DNA from: Lactarius indigo
Taxonomy: Eukaryota; Basidiomycota; Agaricomycetes; Russulales; Russulaceae
Reading direction: 5' to 3'
Assembly: GCA_025766275.1 (NCBI GenBank)
Contig: JAFKAC010000042.1
Location: forward strand, 186,001-250,000
DNA length: 64,000 nucleotides
The notes under the pieces are model-generated. The model was given only the letters and a program-made list of their open reading frames with translations. It ran no database searches and was not told where the DNA came from. Positions within the stretch are counted from its first letter, which is position 1. Every line of letters starts with the position of its first letter. Positions 24,601 to 35,170 of this stretch are shown one piece after another. The translations under genes were made by a program, and so were the position numbers.

Positions 24601-25520
24601 CTATGAGGAATATGACCATATGGATGATCTTGGAGATCCTGAAGATACAGATGATGATCATTCAGCCCATGCCTCCATCCGTCCTACTCCGCAAGCACTG
24701 GATGGATCTGGGATGGATGCAACTAATCCTGAGGACTTTCCGGTCCTCCTCCCATCTTCCCTTGGATGGGAATGGTGTGTTAGGTATGGTTTCCAATCCC
24801 TTGCTGGAAAGGAGGTACAGCTACGCCATGCTCAAGCTAGTGAATCCATTCATGGAATCCGCCTCGCTCTTGGATTTAAATCCGCTCTGTTCCGCACTCA
24901 GGTATGACCTGCTCACACACAACAGACAAAGACCCGCGCCTGGAATGCCATACACAGTGTTGACACTAATGTCCATGAGCATGCGCGCATATATAGCATG
25001 GCACGGGATGCCTATAGGAAGCTTCGCAAAGCTGCACCCATTCTACAGGACCTCCCGAAGCTCCATTCAAAGGATCTCCGTGTAGCAACATTGGTCCTTG
25101 GATCACAACAAGTAGGACAGCGGAATACACAACAATCCTGGATCTGGGGCTTTGGCAATACCACTGAAGATGATTGAACATGGATGGATGATTGTATGTG
25201 CTCCATTGAATTCTATATTCATGTGCTCATATATTCATACAGTTGAAAGGGTTCACTGGCTCCGTGCAAGGGCACAGTTTGAGCAGTGGTCAGAGGAACA
25301 AGACAGCATCCATAATGAAGCTAAATGGATCCCAGCATACTTCCATACCAAAGCAGAGACATGGAAGAAACTCATGATCATTGCTGCACAAGGTTCATTA
25401 AAGGGGCATCAAGCATATGCATCATACCAGATGCATGCATGGGAGGGACTTTCCAGAAGCTCTGTGAAGGCTCTTACTCCGATTACTGATGCTCCATTGA
25501 AGCACTGTAAGATGAAATGA
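21647..25520 (+). pseudogene. KDZ transposase with CxC2 cysteine cluster, five nonsense codons
   Basis: Ten exons fit exactly: 21647-22303, 22354-22851, 22908-23098, 23151-23313, 23361-23503, 23567-23961, 24016-24204, 24256-24367, 24421-25193, 25243-25520. Introns are 47-63 nt, all phases match, and the product is 1132 codons. The N-terminal CxC2 zinc cluster is at about residues 148-180, followed by SPFHRMSRW and GFKLCFGHDG, hallmarks of KDZ proteins. The RNase H-fold catalytic core is visible: D in MDGNFSAEHM (about 458), D in YDIMCQY (about 578) and E in DGEIIETLWA (about 638-641), with the family motif GLFHIHGH between. The C-terminus has HARIYSMARDAYR and VHWLRARAQFEQW. In-frame stops: TGA 21761, TAG 22001, TGA 22181, TGA 24905, TGA 25175. 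It would cut and move the element in the nucleus; this copy cannot unless another supplies transposase. Confidence 0.92.
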
Positions 25521-25980
25521 GATTGCCTGTCCTGATTCATGTATTCCTCCTATAGTACATATCAATTGACATAAGTGTTTGGTTCTTGCAAATGAAATGA
25601 ATGGCTTTTCTCGAACCCCCCAATCCCCTCTCATATATATCCATTTGCCTGTGACAGGAATTAAGCAGAGGTCCGCTTTTGGGCAATGCTGTTGGACTAT
25701 CATTACAGCGGATTTCCTGACATGTATATTCTGAGTATGAACTATTAGTTATTAGCTATTTCCCCCAACACAGATCATCTATCATTATATATTGACTTGC
25801 AATCAGATGTTCATTACTTGTCCAATATAATTGTAGTTGTCTGATATGTATGCAATTTGCTGTACATATCTCAACAGGTGATCAATGATCCCACACACCT
25901 AAACAGTGCTCACCCAGTCAAATATTTGAGTTCAAGAGCATCTCTGGATACCCTACATTATCATGGAACTATCCGCATGG
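25521..25980. other. Non-coding right arm of the KDZ element
   Basis: AT-rich, no gene. A block at about 25692-25747 (GGACTATCAT, then a GCGGA motif, then CTGAGTATGAACTATTA at 25731-25747) is repeated, diverged, at about 26015-26076, so the right end carries a duplicated terminus. Confidence 0.55.
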
Positions 25981-26029
25981 ATTTCCGATTATCTCCGACC
26001 CAGCCGGTGTCAGCTGGACTATCAATTAT
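25981..26029 (-). repeat. Right inverted repeat of the KDZ element
   Basis: Reverse complement starts ATAATTGATAGT at 26029 and matches 12577-12625 at 37 of 49 positions. Just outside it lies the palindrome GGCGGA-ATC-TCCGCC (about 26029-26043). Confidence 0.75.
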
Positions 26030-26129
26030 GGCGGAATCTCCGCCGTCGGCCGGCGCTGGCTGAGTATGAACTATTAAAGAATCTCACCATCAGTTGGGGG
26101 TATCAATTACATAAGCCATCGCTATCCAT

Positions 26130-26920
26130 TGGCTGAGAGGATATACTTTGCAGTCCATGGTCTCCGGGGTGTTTGGGACTAGATCAATGGCATGGTCCCA
26201 TGTCCATGAAGGGGGAAAACGTTGGGAGGCTTCTTCGCTAAACACCTTTTGATGCCTTCTATACTCTTTCGGAACCATTTCTTCAAAGGTCTTCTGGGGC
26301 TTTTTTGCGGCTTCTTGTTGTGCCAATTCCGATGCCGTTGTTGTTTTACGCAGTCGGATGTGTGGCGCCTCTTCTTTTTCCAGTTGTTCCCAGGCCAATT
26401 CATCAAGTTGATACATCTCCAATGCCTTAATGGTAGCTTCCATAGGCATGGCTTCATCTGACAAATTTAAACTGGTAATTACCACCGGTTGGAATTCTTC
26501 GTCGAGGGTGGCATCTCACCAGTGGAACTTTGGTTCGAAGGCTGTAAACCAGGGGTATCCGAGTATGACTTTGTCATTTCCTAGGTCGGTGATAAGGAAC
26601 CTAAGATGTTGGGTCGTCCCTCCCATTTTGACCGTGAGGTTGGTGAAGGAGGTGATTTCCCCTCCTTGATTGTGGGTTCCGTCCATGTTCCATATCTTGA
26701 TGGGACGTTCGGTAGCCAGCCAAGCAATTTTTAGTCATTTCAGGAGGTTTGCGCTTATGAAATTATTGGTCGCGCCAGAGTCAATGAGGACGTTTCGTTT
26801 GGCTGTCGCATGAGCAGATTTGAAAAGAACTGGAATTCGCATAGATCGGAATCTGCTATTGTACATGCTAAGTTTTAATGCTCTAGCCCAGGCCGCCGGG
26901 TTCAAGCATTCAGAAAATCC
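26130..26920 (-). pseudogene. pol: Pol fragment of element D: protease and linker
   Basis: The protease core IDSGATNNF (near 26790) and the following RFLITDLGND and ILGYPWFTAFEP segments are clear. The segment ends after the ASQRFPPSWTWDHAIDL and CKVYPLS motifs that precede reverse transcriptase in this class. Stops near 26735 and 26515 are TGA where relatives of this class have sense codons. The rest of pol is absent. Confidence 0.8.
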
Positions 26921-28592
26921 TTCTTTTGTCCAAAGAGTTTGTCTACCATAAGCTCGCGGACTTCAGGGGTTTGGGCAAAGAGGGCGGCAACTTGTGCCTT
27001 GGCTTGCTCTTCGTTGGAGAGGGGTCGGGATGCCGTCATGGAGATTGTGGCTGTTGTCAGAGTAGCGGTGGTATCCGCAACTTTAGCCGTGACCACTGGT
27101 TTCTGTGGGCAGAATTGAGAGATATGGCCTTGGCCTCGGCATTGGAAACATCTTCCTTCCTTTTGAAGCTGTTTCTTTTCATCATCCGTCATTGCAGCAC
27201 GGGCTTGGGTTCGGCTAATGTCCATCACATTTGGGTCTCTCTTTTTGTTTAGGGTTGACAGCCACTGGTCGCGGGAGGCCCCTCCTCGTTTATTGCTTTT
27301 TCCTTTGGTGAGTTTGTCTTTGAGGAGAAGGTACTCAGCTTGTTGAAGGGTAACTGCTGCCTTCCAATCGTCCCATGTTATTGGATGATGGAAATTAATT
27401 GTGTTGACTACTAGGGCATTTGATAAACCCTTCTGGAAGATTTCGAGGGTTGTGGCTTTGTCCTTGGTGTACCCTGCTTTATTTGTGTTACGGTTGTACG
27501 TCCGTAGTGTCCGACTTGGACGAAACTGTGGGAACACAATGCCCCAAACAGTCAGCCAACTTACGGGGGAGGCAGTCACAGCCAAGGCGTCCCCTAGTTG
27601 ACAAAGGTACTGGCAGCCTTTTATCAGACAGAAGTACTGAGAGGCAGAAAACGGCAGATAAGAGAGAGCAGGAAGGGAAATGAGCAGACAGCCCAAAGGG
27701 ATGGCAGACAGCCCAGCTCAAAAGATAGAGGGAGAACCGCAAACAGCAGGTACAATTCCACAAGATCTCAAGCTGGAGAGTAGGGAATACAAACTACTCT
27801 ACTTATACCCCAGCTATCGTTCGGTTCAAACTCAGAAACCCTAATACAACGATCCTAGGGTGAGTAATCGTACAGTAAGAGTGTCATCGGGAGTGTGTAA
27901 TCATCAGTCAGCATACAGTTGGTCATCCAATCAGAACGAGACATCAGTCATCCTTATCGTAACAGTGTAATCATCTATGAGTCATCCGCAATCAGTATCA
28001 GTCATCAGGTACCAAACATCAGTCAGCCAGGCACAAGCTCATCTGGACTCTTCCGGTGCATTCTAGCCAGGTCACATGCCGGGGTCACGTGACGGGCGAT
28101 GTGGATATTGCTTTATCCGGGCCAGTGGAACCTACAATTCTGCGCATCATCGCAGAAGGTCCAGTGGAATCGCAGGCCGGGGCACTTATCTTTTGGTCTT
28201 CGGCTTATCTCAGCCCTTTCTTCGTTATCTTCTTTTTCATCATGTGATTGCGTCCGTCGTATCGCCGTTTGCCGAGGTCGTGAGGGTGAAACCGTAACAA
28301 TTTGCCAAGTTAGAAAATTTGGCAATATATGTGTTGACATCTTCTTTTTCCATCCGAAGAGTTTGGATGGTGTGTCGCGCTTTTTGCTGTTGTGTGGTAT
28401 CGGTGTATGCTTGGATGAAGTGGGTTTCAATGGTGTTCCAGAGGTTTTCAGCGTTCATGGCCACCCCTCCCGCTAGTTGGTCTACAAGCCATTGGATTTG
28501 CTCTTCTACCCAATCGTCCACAAGTGGTCCTCATATGTAGGAGAGCAGAGTCATTGCTCAGGAGTAAGGAAGGGTAAGTTGTTGGACATTTG
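26902..28592 (-). pseudogene. gag: Gag of element D, split by a solo LTR
   Basis: The capsid-like part (about 28592-27300) reads in one frame across the solo LTR once that and one target copy are removed. A CCHC knuckle, CFQCRGQGHISQFC, lies near 27150. The frame ends TGA at 26904-26902. Just before the stop, GGATTTT (26920-26914) is phased G GAT TTT and leads into pol in the -1 frame. At least two stops are seen upstream, between 28522 and 28592. The N-terminus is missing where E inserted. Confidence 0.8.
27486..28299 (-). repeat. Solo LTR, family gamma (814 bp), in gag of D
   Basis: TGTTACGG to CCGTAACA ends, 814 bp, exact duplication ATTTG at 27481-27485 and 28300-28304. It is the reverse complement of 56984-57797, with the same length and very few differences. 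Its parent internal region is not in the window. Confidence 0.94.
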
Positions 28593-29038
28593 TGTAACGC
28601 TGTCACGACATTAGCTCGACTTGAGCGTGCAAAGGCGACCTGTTACTTAGCTAATCACGCCAAAGGTGTATGGCACGAAGGCAATTCCTAGATATTTGAA
28701 GATACTAGTGGGTTCAGACGGCACTCTATCTGATAGAGGCAAAGCTAGATGTGAAGACAAGAAGTGACGATTGAAGAAGACCAAGATGGCATATCTTGGT
28801 CTTCCACTACTACCTTAAATACAAGAAGAGCAGGCTTTCAAGTGCTGCTATGAGTCACCGTAATGTAGCATCCAACGTATCGCGTAAATACCGTGATCCT
28901 AATACTACTACTACCTGTACTAGGATCGAGTCATCCTTCAATGCCAAACTCCTATCGTAAACCCCAAGTCCATGACTAATCTACCTTACCACTGTAGTCA
29001 CAACCGGCACAGTAAGGGTCCAAACAGAAACCATAACA
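28593..29038 (-). repeat. 3' LTR of element E, family alpha
   Basis: 446 bp. It contains the AAGACCAAGAT/ATCTTGGTCTT pair and a TTTAA-type box near 28812. The purine tract (minus-strand AAAAGGGGGTGG, 29050-29039) sits directly beside it. Confidence 0.9.
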
Positions 29039-29068
29039 CCACCCCCTTTTCAGCGTGAGACCCCAGAC

Positions 29069-32000
29069 TCACCGGAAGTCTCGTGCCATCCACATAGACT
29101 GCTTGTCACTAATCCTTTCAAATACGTTGGCCCTCTCCAGCCGGTAAATGCAGTCTCTCTTGTCGTCCCTCGCTGACAGTCGCATCGCCTGGAGTTGGCA
29201 GATGCGGGCAGCAAGCTGCTCTTCTTCGTATGCGGCGGCCCGGTAGCGTGTCACTTCTGCAGTCAGGGACTCATCCCCGATGCGGTTCAGTGCACGGTCC
29301 GTGATCTTGTCACTGGCGAGGATGACCAAGTCCTCGTGGGCGATGAAGGCGCGTCCCGCAGCCGATAGCATTGGGAAAGCATAGAGGGGTTTGCCGTAGA
29401 GATGGGGGGACCCGGGGATGAGCCCCAGTACAAAGGGATTTGCACCTCCGACAATCTGAACATGGCTGGCATTCCTCTCTACGCCATCGGGTCCGGTGAT
29501 GGGGAAATGAATGTAATGGGGCTGTCGATTCACCCTGAACCCTTCAGGTGCAAGGACCTGCGCAAGGTCATCGTCGTGCGTAATGGGGGTGTGAAGTGCG
29601 ACGCCAGGCAATTGCACATGTCCTCGAGACATGGGGGTTCCATCGGTGTGGATGAGCCATGGGGTGATTCGGGGATCAGTAGGGTGGCTGTGCGTTCGAA
29701 GGAGGGGGTGTCTGACCGGGTAGTAATCCTCGTCGTCAACGTGAGCTTCGTTGTTAGGGAACGCTGCCTGCGCTGCCGCAACTTGCTCAACCTCCTCTGC
29801 GCTAAGTGCAGTTGTTCGTCGGCCCACTCCTTCGCCACTCTCCGCCAATCCTCCGCTGCTTCTAGCTCCACTTGGGTCTTTGAGGGGTCAGTCGGCAGGG
29901 AGAATTCCCCGCGTGCCGATGAGGTCATCGCCTGGGGGGATGATGGCGACAGGTTCTCGATTGCTGTTGTTGTCTCGGAAGATGTGAGGGACGGCATGCT
30001 GCTGCTTGTTGTCAGGCTGCTGAGTCAGGTCGGGGAACCTCTGTAGGACATTAGCCCACTCTTGAGCAGTGATATGCCCTGTTCGCATGTTTGCAGGTGT
30101 GTATGGAGTGAGCTGGACCTGTTGAACCATGGTTTCTTTGTTGTCTTCGATGAGACCGGCGGCGTCTTGTGCGACTTGGTCGAGGAGGATCGCTGTGGTG
30201 ACATGTCTAAGAGGTGAAGTGGGCATAGAGGTATGAATGGCTCGAAGGTGGAAGGGATACTCTCCCTGGTCGTCCGAGAGTTGGCTTTTAAGACGTCATG
30301 CGGCTGTACGGCCCGCATGATACGCGGCTACTGCTTCTGGTGCGAATACATCATCCTTATTGATCCACTGATTTTCGGAGTCTGGATATCCCTTCCATTT
30401 GATGAGGTATTGGAGCTTCTTGCGTCGGCCAAAATGCCGTGAGTCCAGAACCGCCTTGACTTCGTATTCCTCTTCTCCTTCCACAAGATCTGGTGGTGGT
30501 CGCGGGAAATTTTCGCTGTGAATGGTTGTTTCTTTGTAGGGTGTGAGAAGATCTATGTGAAACACTGGGTGGATGCTCCACTGTGTGAGAAGTTCGAGAC
30601 AATAGTTGTATGGGGACATCACCTGGATCACTTTGAATGGTCCGTGGCGTCGCACCGCAAGTTTCGCCATTGGTTGATTGGTGCGGAGGTGTTTCCCTTC
30701 TAACCATACTTGGTCACCTATTTGATACCGTGGGGTGTCTCAGTGTTTCACCCAGCTCTCTTGTGCCTTTTTGAAAAGGCTTTGGGCCAGCTGTCGCACT
30801 TCCTTGAGCTGTGTGAGTCTGGTGATTATGTTCGGGATAGGCGAAGGCTTATCCGTCCAATCCACTGTTGGGTTGTAACCCATCAGTAGCATGAATGTCA
30901 TGCCTCTGCAGGGGCGTGCGTCGTTCTGTAACAGATCCTGCCTAAGGCAAAGGATTCTGAGTCAGGTCCCCACTGAGTGGAAGGACTCCTAAGGTCTTCT
31001 GTAATAGCTCCTACACTGAGGTAGCTAAGTCTGTGGCAATCCCCCTACGATGTGGTGGGAAAGACCGGTTGGTAACAGCTCCTACACTGAGGTGACTGAG
31101 TCTGCTGCAGTGGATGAGCTCGGTGGCCTAAGTCCAGAAGTCACATGTCACTGGGCTGACCAGTAAGACAGGAAGAGGGTAAGAGTGAAGTCAAGGGGAA
31201 AGCCTGCACAGAGGCTGAGAGGGGAATGACCCAAAGGGGATAAGGGTCAAGGGTCAGGGTCAAGGGCTTGAGTGCTGAAGGGACTGAGGCACTCAAGGAG
31301 TCAATGGAGATACAATGCAGATGACTGATTAAGCCAAAGCTAAGGAGCTAAGGTGCACTACAAGGTTCCTTATATAGTACAGGATTGCGCCTGAGCGCAT
31401 AGTGCTACTGGTTGCTATAGATAGAGTGATGTGCTGGCAAGGTGATGCTACTATCATGCAAGATGGTGTAATGCCAGCAAAGCAGGAGAAGGGTGAACAA
31501 GAATAGCACAGAAGGTGCTAGAATAATCTGATAAGGGGAAGCATAGGTTCAAGAAGGTAACTATCGAGAAAGGGAATGGATCAGATGAGGACAGAAAAGG
31601 AAAGATAACAGGGGAGTTCATGACAATGAATGGTGATTGCTTTGTATGCTCATGGGGCCAATTATTGTGAGCGAATTCTGCTATGGGGAGATATGCCACC
31701 CAGTTATCTTGACGCTTGTTGGCCCAGAACCGCAGATACTGTTCCAGCCACTGATTGGTTCGCTCCGATTGCCCATCAGTGCGTGGGTGATAAGCTGTTG
31801 AGATATTCTGTTTGATGCCTAGAATTCGGCACGTTTCCTTGGTGAACTTGGACGTGAACCGGGGGTCGCGGTCACTGATAATTTTACGTGGCAGCCTGAA
31901 TCGTTTGAACACATGATTGACATACAAAATAGTGGTCTCTTCTGCTGTAATTTCTTCATTGCATGGAATAAATATAGACGCCTTGCTGCAGTTGTGGTCT

Positions 32001-34544
32001 GTAATGGTGAGGATACTGTTGTAAGATTGCGAAGTGGGAAGTTTAGTAATAAAGTCCAGCACGATAGTGTGGAAGGGAGGAGCGTCTGTTATTGCTGTGA
32101 TGGGATGTAGTGGAGCGCGCGTTGGCCTTGTGTTGACTTTGTTTCGCTGGCAGTCAGCACACCCCATAACATACTCGTATATGTCTCAACGAATGCGTGG
32201 CCACCAGTAGTGTCGTTCCACGATTCATTGAGTCCTGCTGATACCTGGGTGTCCATGGACAGGGGTGTTGTGATTGTCGTGTATTATTGCTCGGTATGTG
32301 GTCATGGGCCCAGTGACTACCAGTCATCCATCTTTATACCATTCCCCTTCGATCTTCTTCAACCGGTGAGCGTCAATCCAGGCTTTGATGATGGCTGGAT
32401 CTTGCGGTCGTCTCGGTTGTTGCAGCATCGGGTGTATTTCCAGGGCACGCACGACATTAGCAGCTTGTATGAACACTTCAGGAGGTAGGATGACCACACC
32501 TTGGTTATCCTCTTCGCCTTGGTTGTAGTCTGGTCGTCTGGATAGGGCATCTGCTCTGCCATTGTTCTTTCCTTTGATGTGATGGATCTCGAAGTCGTAC
32601 TCCATCAGCTCCAGTACTTCCCATGCAACTCTTCGACTGATCTTCTGCGGGGTTTTCCAGTACTGGAGGTTAAGGTGATCCAAGAATATCTTGACTTTGT
32701 GTGGGGATCCCGCGAGTATGGGTCTCCAATGTCGGAGGGCCTTGACGATGGCCAGAAGTTCCAGATCATAAATGTCGTAATTGTGTTCGGCTTCACTCAA
32801 CATTGCCGAGTAGTATCCTATCGGGTGCTTGCGACCATCACTTTTCCTTTGTAATAGGACGGCACCTACCGCGAATCCCGATGCGTCGACTTCCAGCTCG
32901 AATTGGTCTTGTAGGTTGGGGTGTGCTAGTACTGGTTCTTTGGTGACTAGGCGCTTAAGGGTTTCGAAGGCGTCATTTTCGTCCTTCGTCCACCTCCACT
33001 TGGCATCCTTCCACATTAGTTGGTTTAGTGGTCGTGCATGGGTTGTGAAACCTCAGATGAATAGGCAGTAAAAGTTACAGAAGCCCAAGAATAATCGTAC
33101 ATCCCTGACCTTGGTTGGCATTGGCCAGTCTCTAATACCGCGAACTTTTACCGGGTCTATGCATGTTACCCCCTTTTCAAGGATTACCCCCAGGTAATCC
33201 ATCCGAGGTTGATGGAAGAGGCATTTTTCGAGTTTGAAGTAGAGGTCGTGCTCCTGGGCAACACGAAGGACGTCTGTTACCGCAGCAATGTGGTCAGCGG
33301 ATGTGGAGTCCTCGTGTGTGGCGATGCCGATATCGTCCATGTAAACATGGATGACAGTACCACGAAGTTCGTGTTTGGCAATGGTATCACGGTAGATGTG
33401 GTTCATCATGGTTTGAAAGGTGGCCAGTGAGTTGGTGAGACCGAAGAACATGACTGTTGGCTCAAAGAGGCCAAACTTGGTCTTGAAGGCCGCCTTTTCC
33501 TGATCGCCTTCTCGTATACGGATGTTGTTGTACCCCCAACGAATGTCAAGTTTCGTGTAGATATGAGCATTGCTGAGGTTGTAGATGAGATCTTGAATTA
33601 GGGGAAGCGGGTACTGATTTCGTATGGTATGTGAATTAATGACGTGGTAATCCTATACGGGGCATAGCTTTCCATCCTTCTTTTTGACGAAGAAGAATGA
33701 TGATGTGTATGGGGAGATAGAGGGCCTTAGATATCCCTGCTGGAGCTTCTCGTCCAGAAACTCCTTGAGCTTCCCCTCCTCTTCTTGTGTTAGTGGGTAT
33801 ATTTTGCAGTCTATTGCTGAAGGAGTGTCGGGCTTAAAGTCTATTGCGTGGTCCCACAGCCTAGCAGGGGGGAATCGTTGAGATGCTTCTTCGCTGAAGA
33901 GTTGTTGATAGGCGTGGTAGACTGCCAGCAGTTCCACGGGTTTTTCTTCCTTTTTGGCCTGAATGGCCAATTCTGTAGATGTAGTTGCTCGCAAGTACGT
34001 GTCTTCTTCGTCCAATTCAGAGACTATTGCCTCCTTTTCATTGTTAGTGAGAGCGGCTGCGATAACAGTGTGACGATTCAGACTGTCCTGCGTACTGATT
34101 ATGACTGGCATAACTTCTTCGTGTATAGCCGCATCCCACCAGTTGATGGTTGGCTCATAGGTTGCCAGCCAGGGGTATCCTAGGACGATTTCTTCATTCC
34201 CAAGGTTCGTGATGAGGAACCGCATGGTCCTGTGATATCCCTTGGCGTATACATCTAGGTCAGTAAAATGAGTGATGGACCCAGCTTTGTTTTCTGTACT
34301 GTCTATATTCCAGACTTTTCGTGGTTGAGCCAATGGCTGAGTCCCAATGCCCAATTTCTTGATGAAGTTTGGGTGTATGAAATTGTCTGTGGCTCCGGAG
34401 TCCACCAATGCTCTTATGTCGGCCATTCAGTAATTCGTGCGAATCGAGACTGGAATTCGAAGAGAACAAAAGTGTGTCATGATTACAGAATTACAGTTTA
34501 AAGCCCTCACCCAGGCCGATGGGTTCAGGCACTCCGAAAACCCT
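29069..34544 (-). pseudogene. pol: Pol of element E, nonsense codons and a solo LTR
   Basis: From the frameshift site (34544) leftwards: protease (VDSGATDNF near 34400), reverse transcriptase (YMDD near 33345), RNase H (VDASGFAVGAVL near 32890), integrase (CADCQ near 32155; DGQSERTN near 31770), chromodomain (about 30560-30390) and the conserved C-terminal domain ending in MARDFR and TGA 29071-29069. After removing the solo LTR 30896-31625 the frame is continuous over 5 kb. Stops include TAG near 33650 (Q in A and G), TGA near 33052 and TGA near 32324 (R in A and G). It differs from A and G enough to be a separate subfamily with F. Confidence 0.86.
30896..31625 (-). repeat. Solo LTR, family epsilon (730 bp), in integrase of E
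   Basis: TGTCATG to CATGACA ends, exact duplication ATGAA at 30891-30895 and 31626-31630. A minus-strand TATATAAGG box lies near 31373. Two copies of an AGCTCCTACACTGAGGT unit occur near 31006 and 31077. It is the only copy in the window. Confidence 0.92.
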
Positions 34545-34690
34545 CTTTTCCCCATAGATCCTGCAATATCAGGTCTTTTACTTCATCAGGTGCGTTTGCG
34601 ACTCCAGTGAGCCATTCCTTGGCGCGTTCCTCCACCGTTTTACTAGTCGAGGCAGCCTGTATCTGGGCCAGTGGCGGTTCTTGCGCATAG
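34526..34690 (-). pseudogene. gag: C-terminal gag fragment of element E with frameshift heptamer
   Basis: This carries the conserved tail ANAPDEVKDLILQDLWGK and ends TGA at 34528-34526. The heptamer GGGTTTT lies at 34544-34538 on the minus strand. Upstream the frame is cut at 34691 by the F insertion; it resumes at 51451 after the shared target AATT. Confidence 0.85.
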
Positions 34691-34695
34691 TAATT

Positions 34696-35140
34696 TGTAA
34701 CGCCGTCACGACGTTAGCTCGACTTGAGCTCGTAAAGGTGACTATGACTTAGCTAATCACGCCAGAGGCATATGGCACGAAGGCAGTTTCTAGATGTTTG
34801 AAGACACTAGGGCTCAAATGGCACTCTATCCTGGTATAGAGGCGGTGCTGAGGAGAAGACAAGAAGTGATGATTGAAGAAGACCAAGATGGCGTATCTTG
34901 GTCTTCTGCAGCTACCTTAAATACAAGAAGAGCAGGCTTTCAAGCACTGCTATGAGTCACCATATAGTAGCGTCCAACGTATCGCATAAGTACCGCAATC
35001 CTAATACTACTACTACCAGTACTAGGATCGAGTCATCCTTCAATGCCTAACTCCTATCGTAAACCCCGAGTCCATGACTAGTCTACCTTACCGCCGTAGC
35101 CACAACCAGTACAGTAAGGGTCCATACGAGAACCGTGACA
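34696..35140 (-). repeat. 3' LTR of element F
   Basis: 445 bp, same length as the reconstructed 5' LTR. Contains the inverted pair AAGACCAAGAT/ATCTTGGTCTT. The polypurine tract is at 35141-35153. Confidence 0.92.
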
Positions 35141-35170
35141 TCACCCCCTTTTCAGCGTGAGACTCCAGAC

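Larger units (their letters stand above)
12577..26029. mobile_element. Large KDZ-type DNA transposon with five spliced genes
   Basis: Inverted repeats at 12577-12625 and 25981-26029 bracket a 13.4-kb block unlike the retrotransposons: AT-rich, with intron-containing genes. It holds a KDZ transposase gene (21647-25520, +), two minus-strand genes (13292-15267, 16506-17540) and two plus-strand genes (17793-20185, 20787-21420). KDZ elements are known from fungi and algae, and in basidiomycetes some are linked to TET/JBP dioxygenase genes; I see no such gene here. The outer ends are uncertain: the right end repeats itself out to 26076 and the left end stops 9 bp from the LTR of C. No target duplication was found. 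The cargo assignment is inference from the inverted repeats. Confidence 0.72.
26130..28592 (-). mobile_element. LTR retrotransposon D (gypsy) remnant: gag and start of pol
   Basis: Both ends are cut: the left in pol, just after the CKVYPLS stretch that precedes reverse transcriptase, next to the KDZ right end; the right in gag, by the 3' LTR of E. No LTR of D is visible. An 814-bp solo LTR splits gag. D seems to be the host into which KDZ and E inserted. Confidence 0.8.
28593..34695 (-). mobile_element. LTR retrotransposon E (family alpha), main part
   Basis: 3' LTR (28593-29038), purine tract, pol and the C-terminal gag. The rest of gag continues at 51451-52237, on the far side of F and G. 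Inserted in the gag of D; the left flank is ATTTG (28588-28592), but the other end is lost, so the duplication cannot be confirmed. A 730-bp solo LTR splits integrase. The 5' LTR is not seen. Confidence 0.88.

Noticed and set aside
24902..24925. A 24-nt intron in the KDZ transposase gene
   Set aside because: Too short; the frame reads straight through with one TGA, matching the family pattern better.
12577..26029. Possible TET/JBP dioxygenase gene in the KDZ element
   Set aside because: I looked for an HxD...H...R pattern in the spliced frames and found none.
31454..31625. Open frame running from E integrase into a Ser/Phe-rich tail
   Set aside because: The tail is readthrough into the epsilon solo LTR, defined by the ATGAA duplication.
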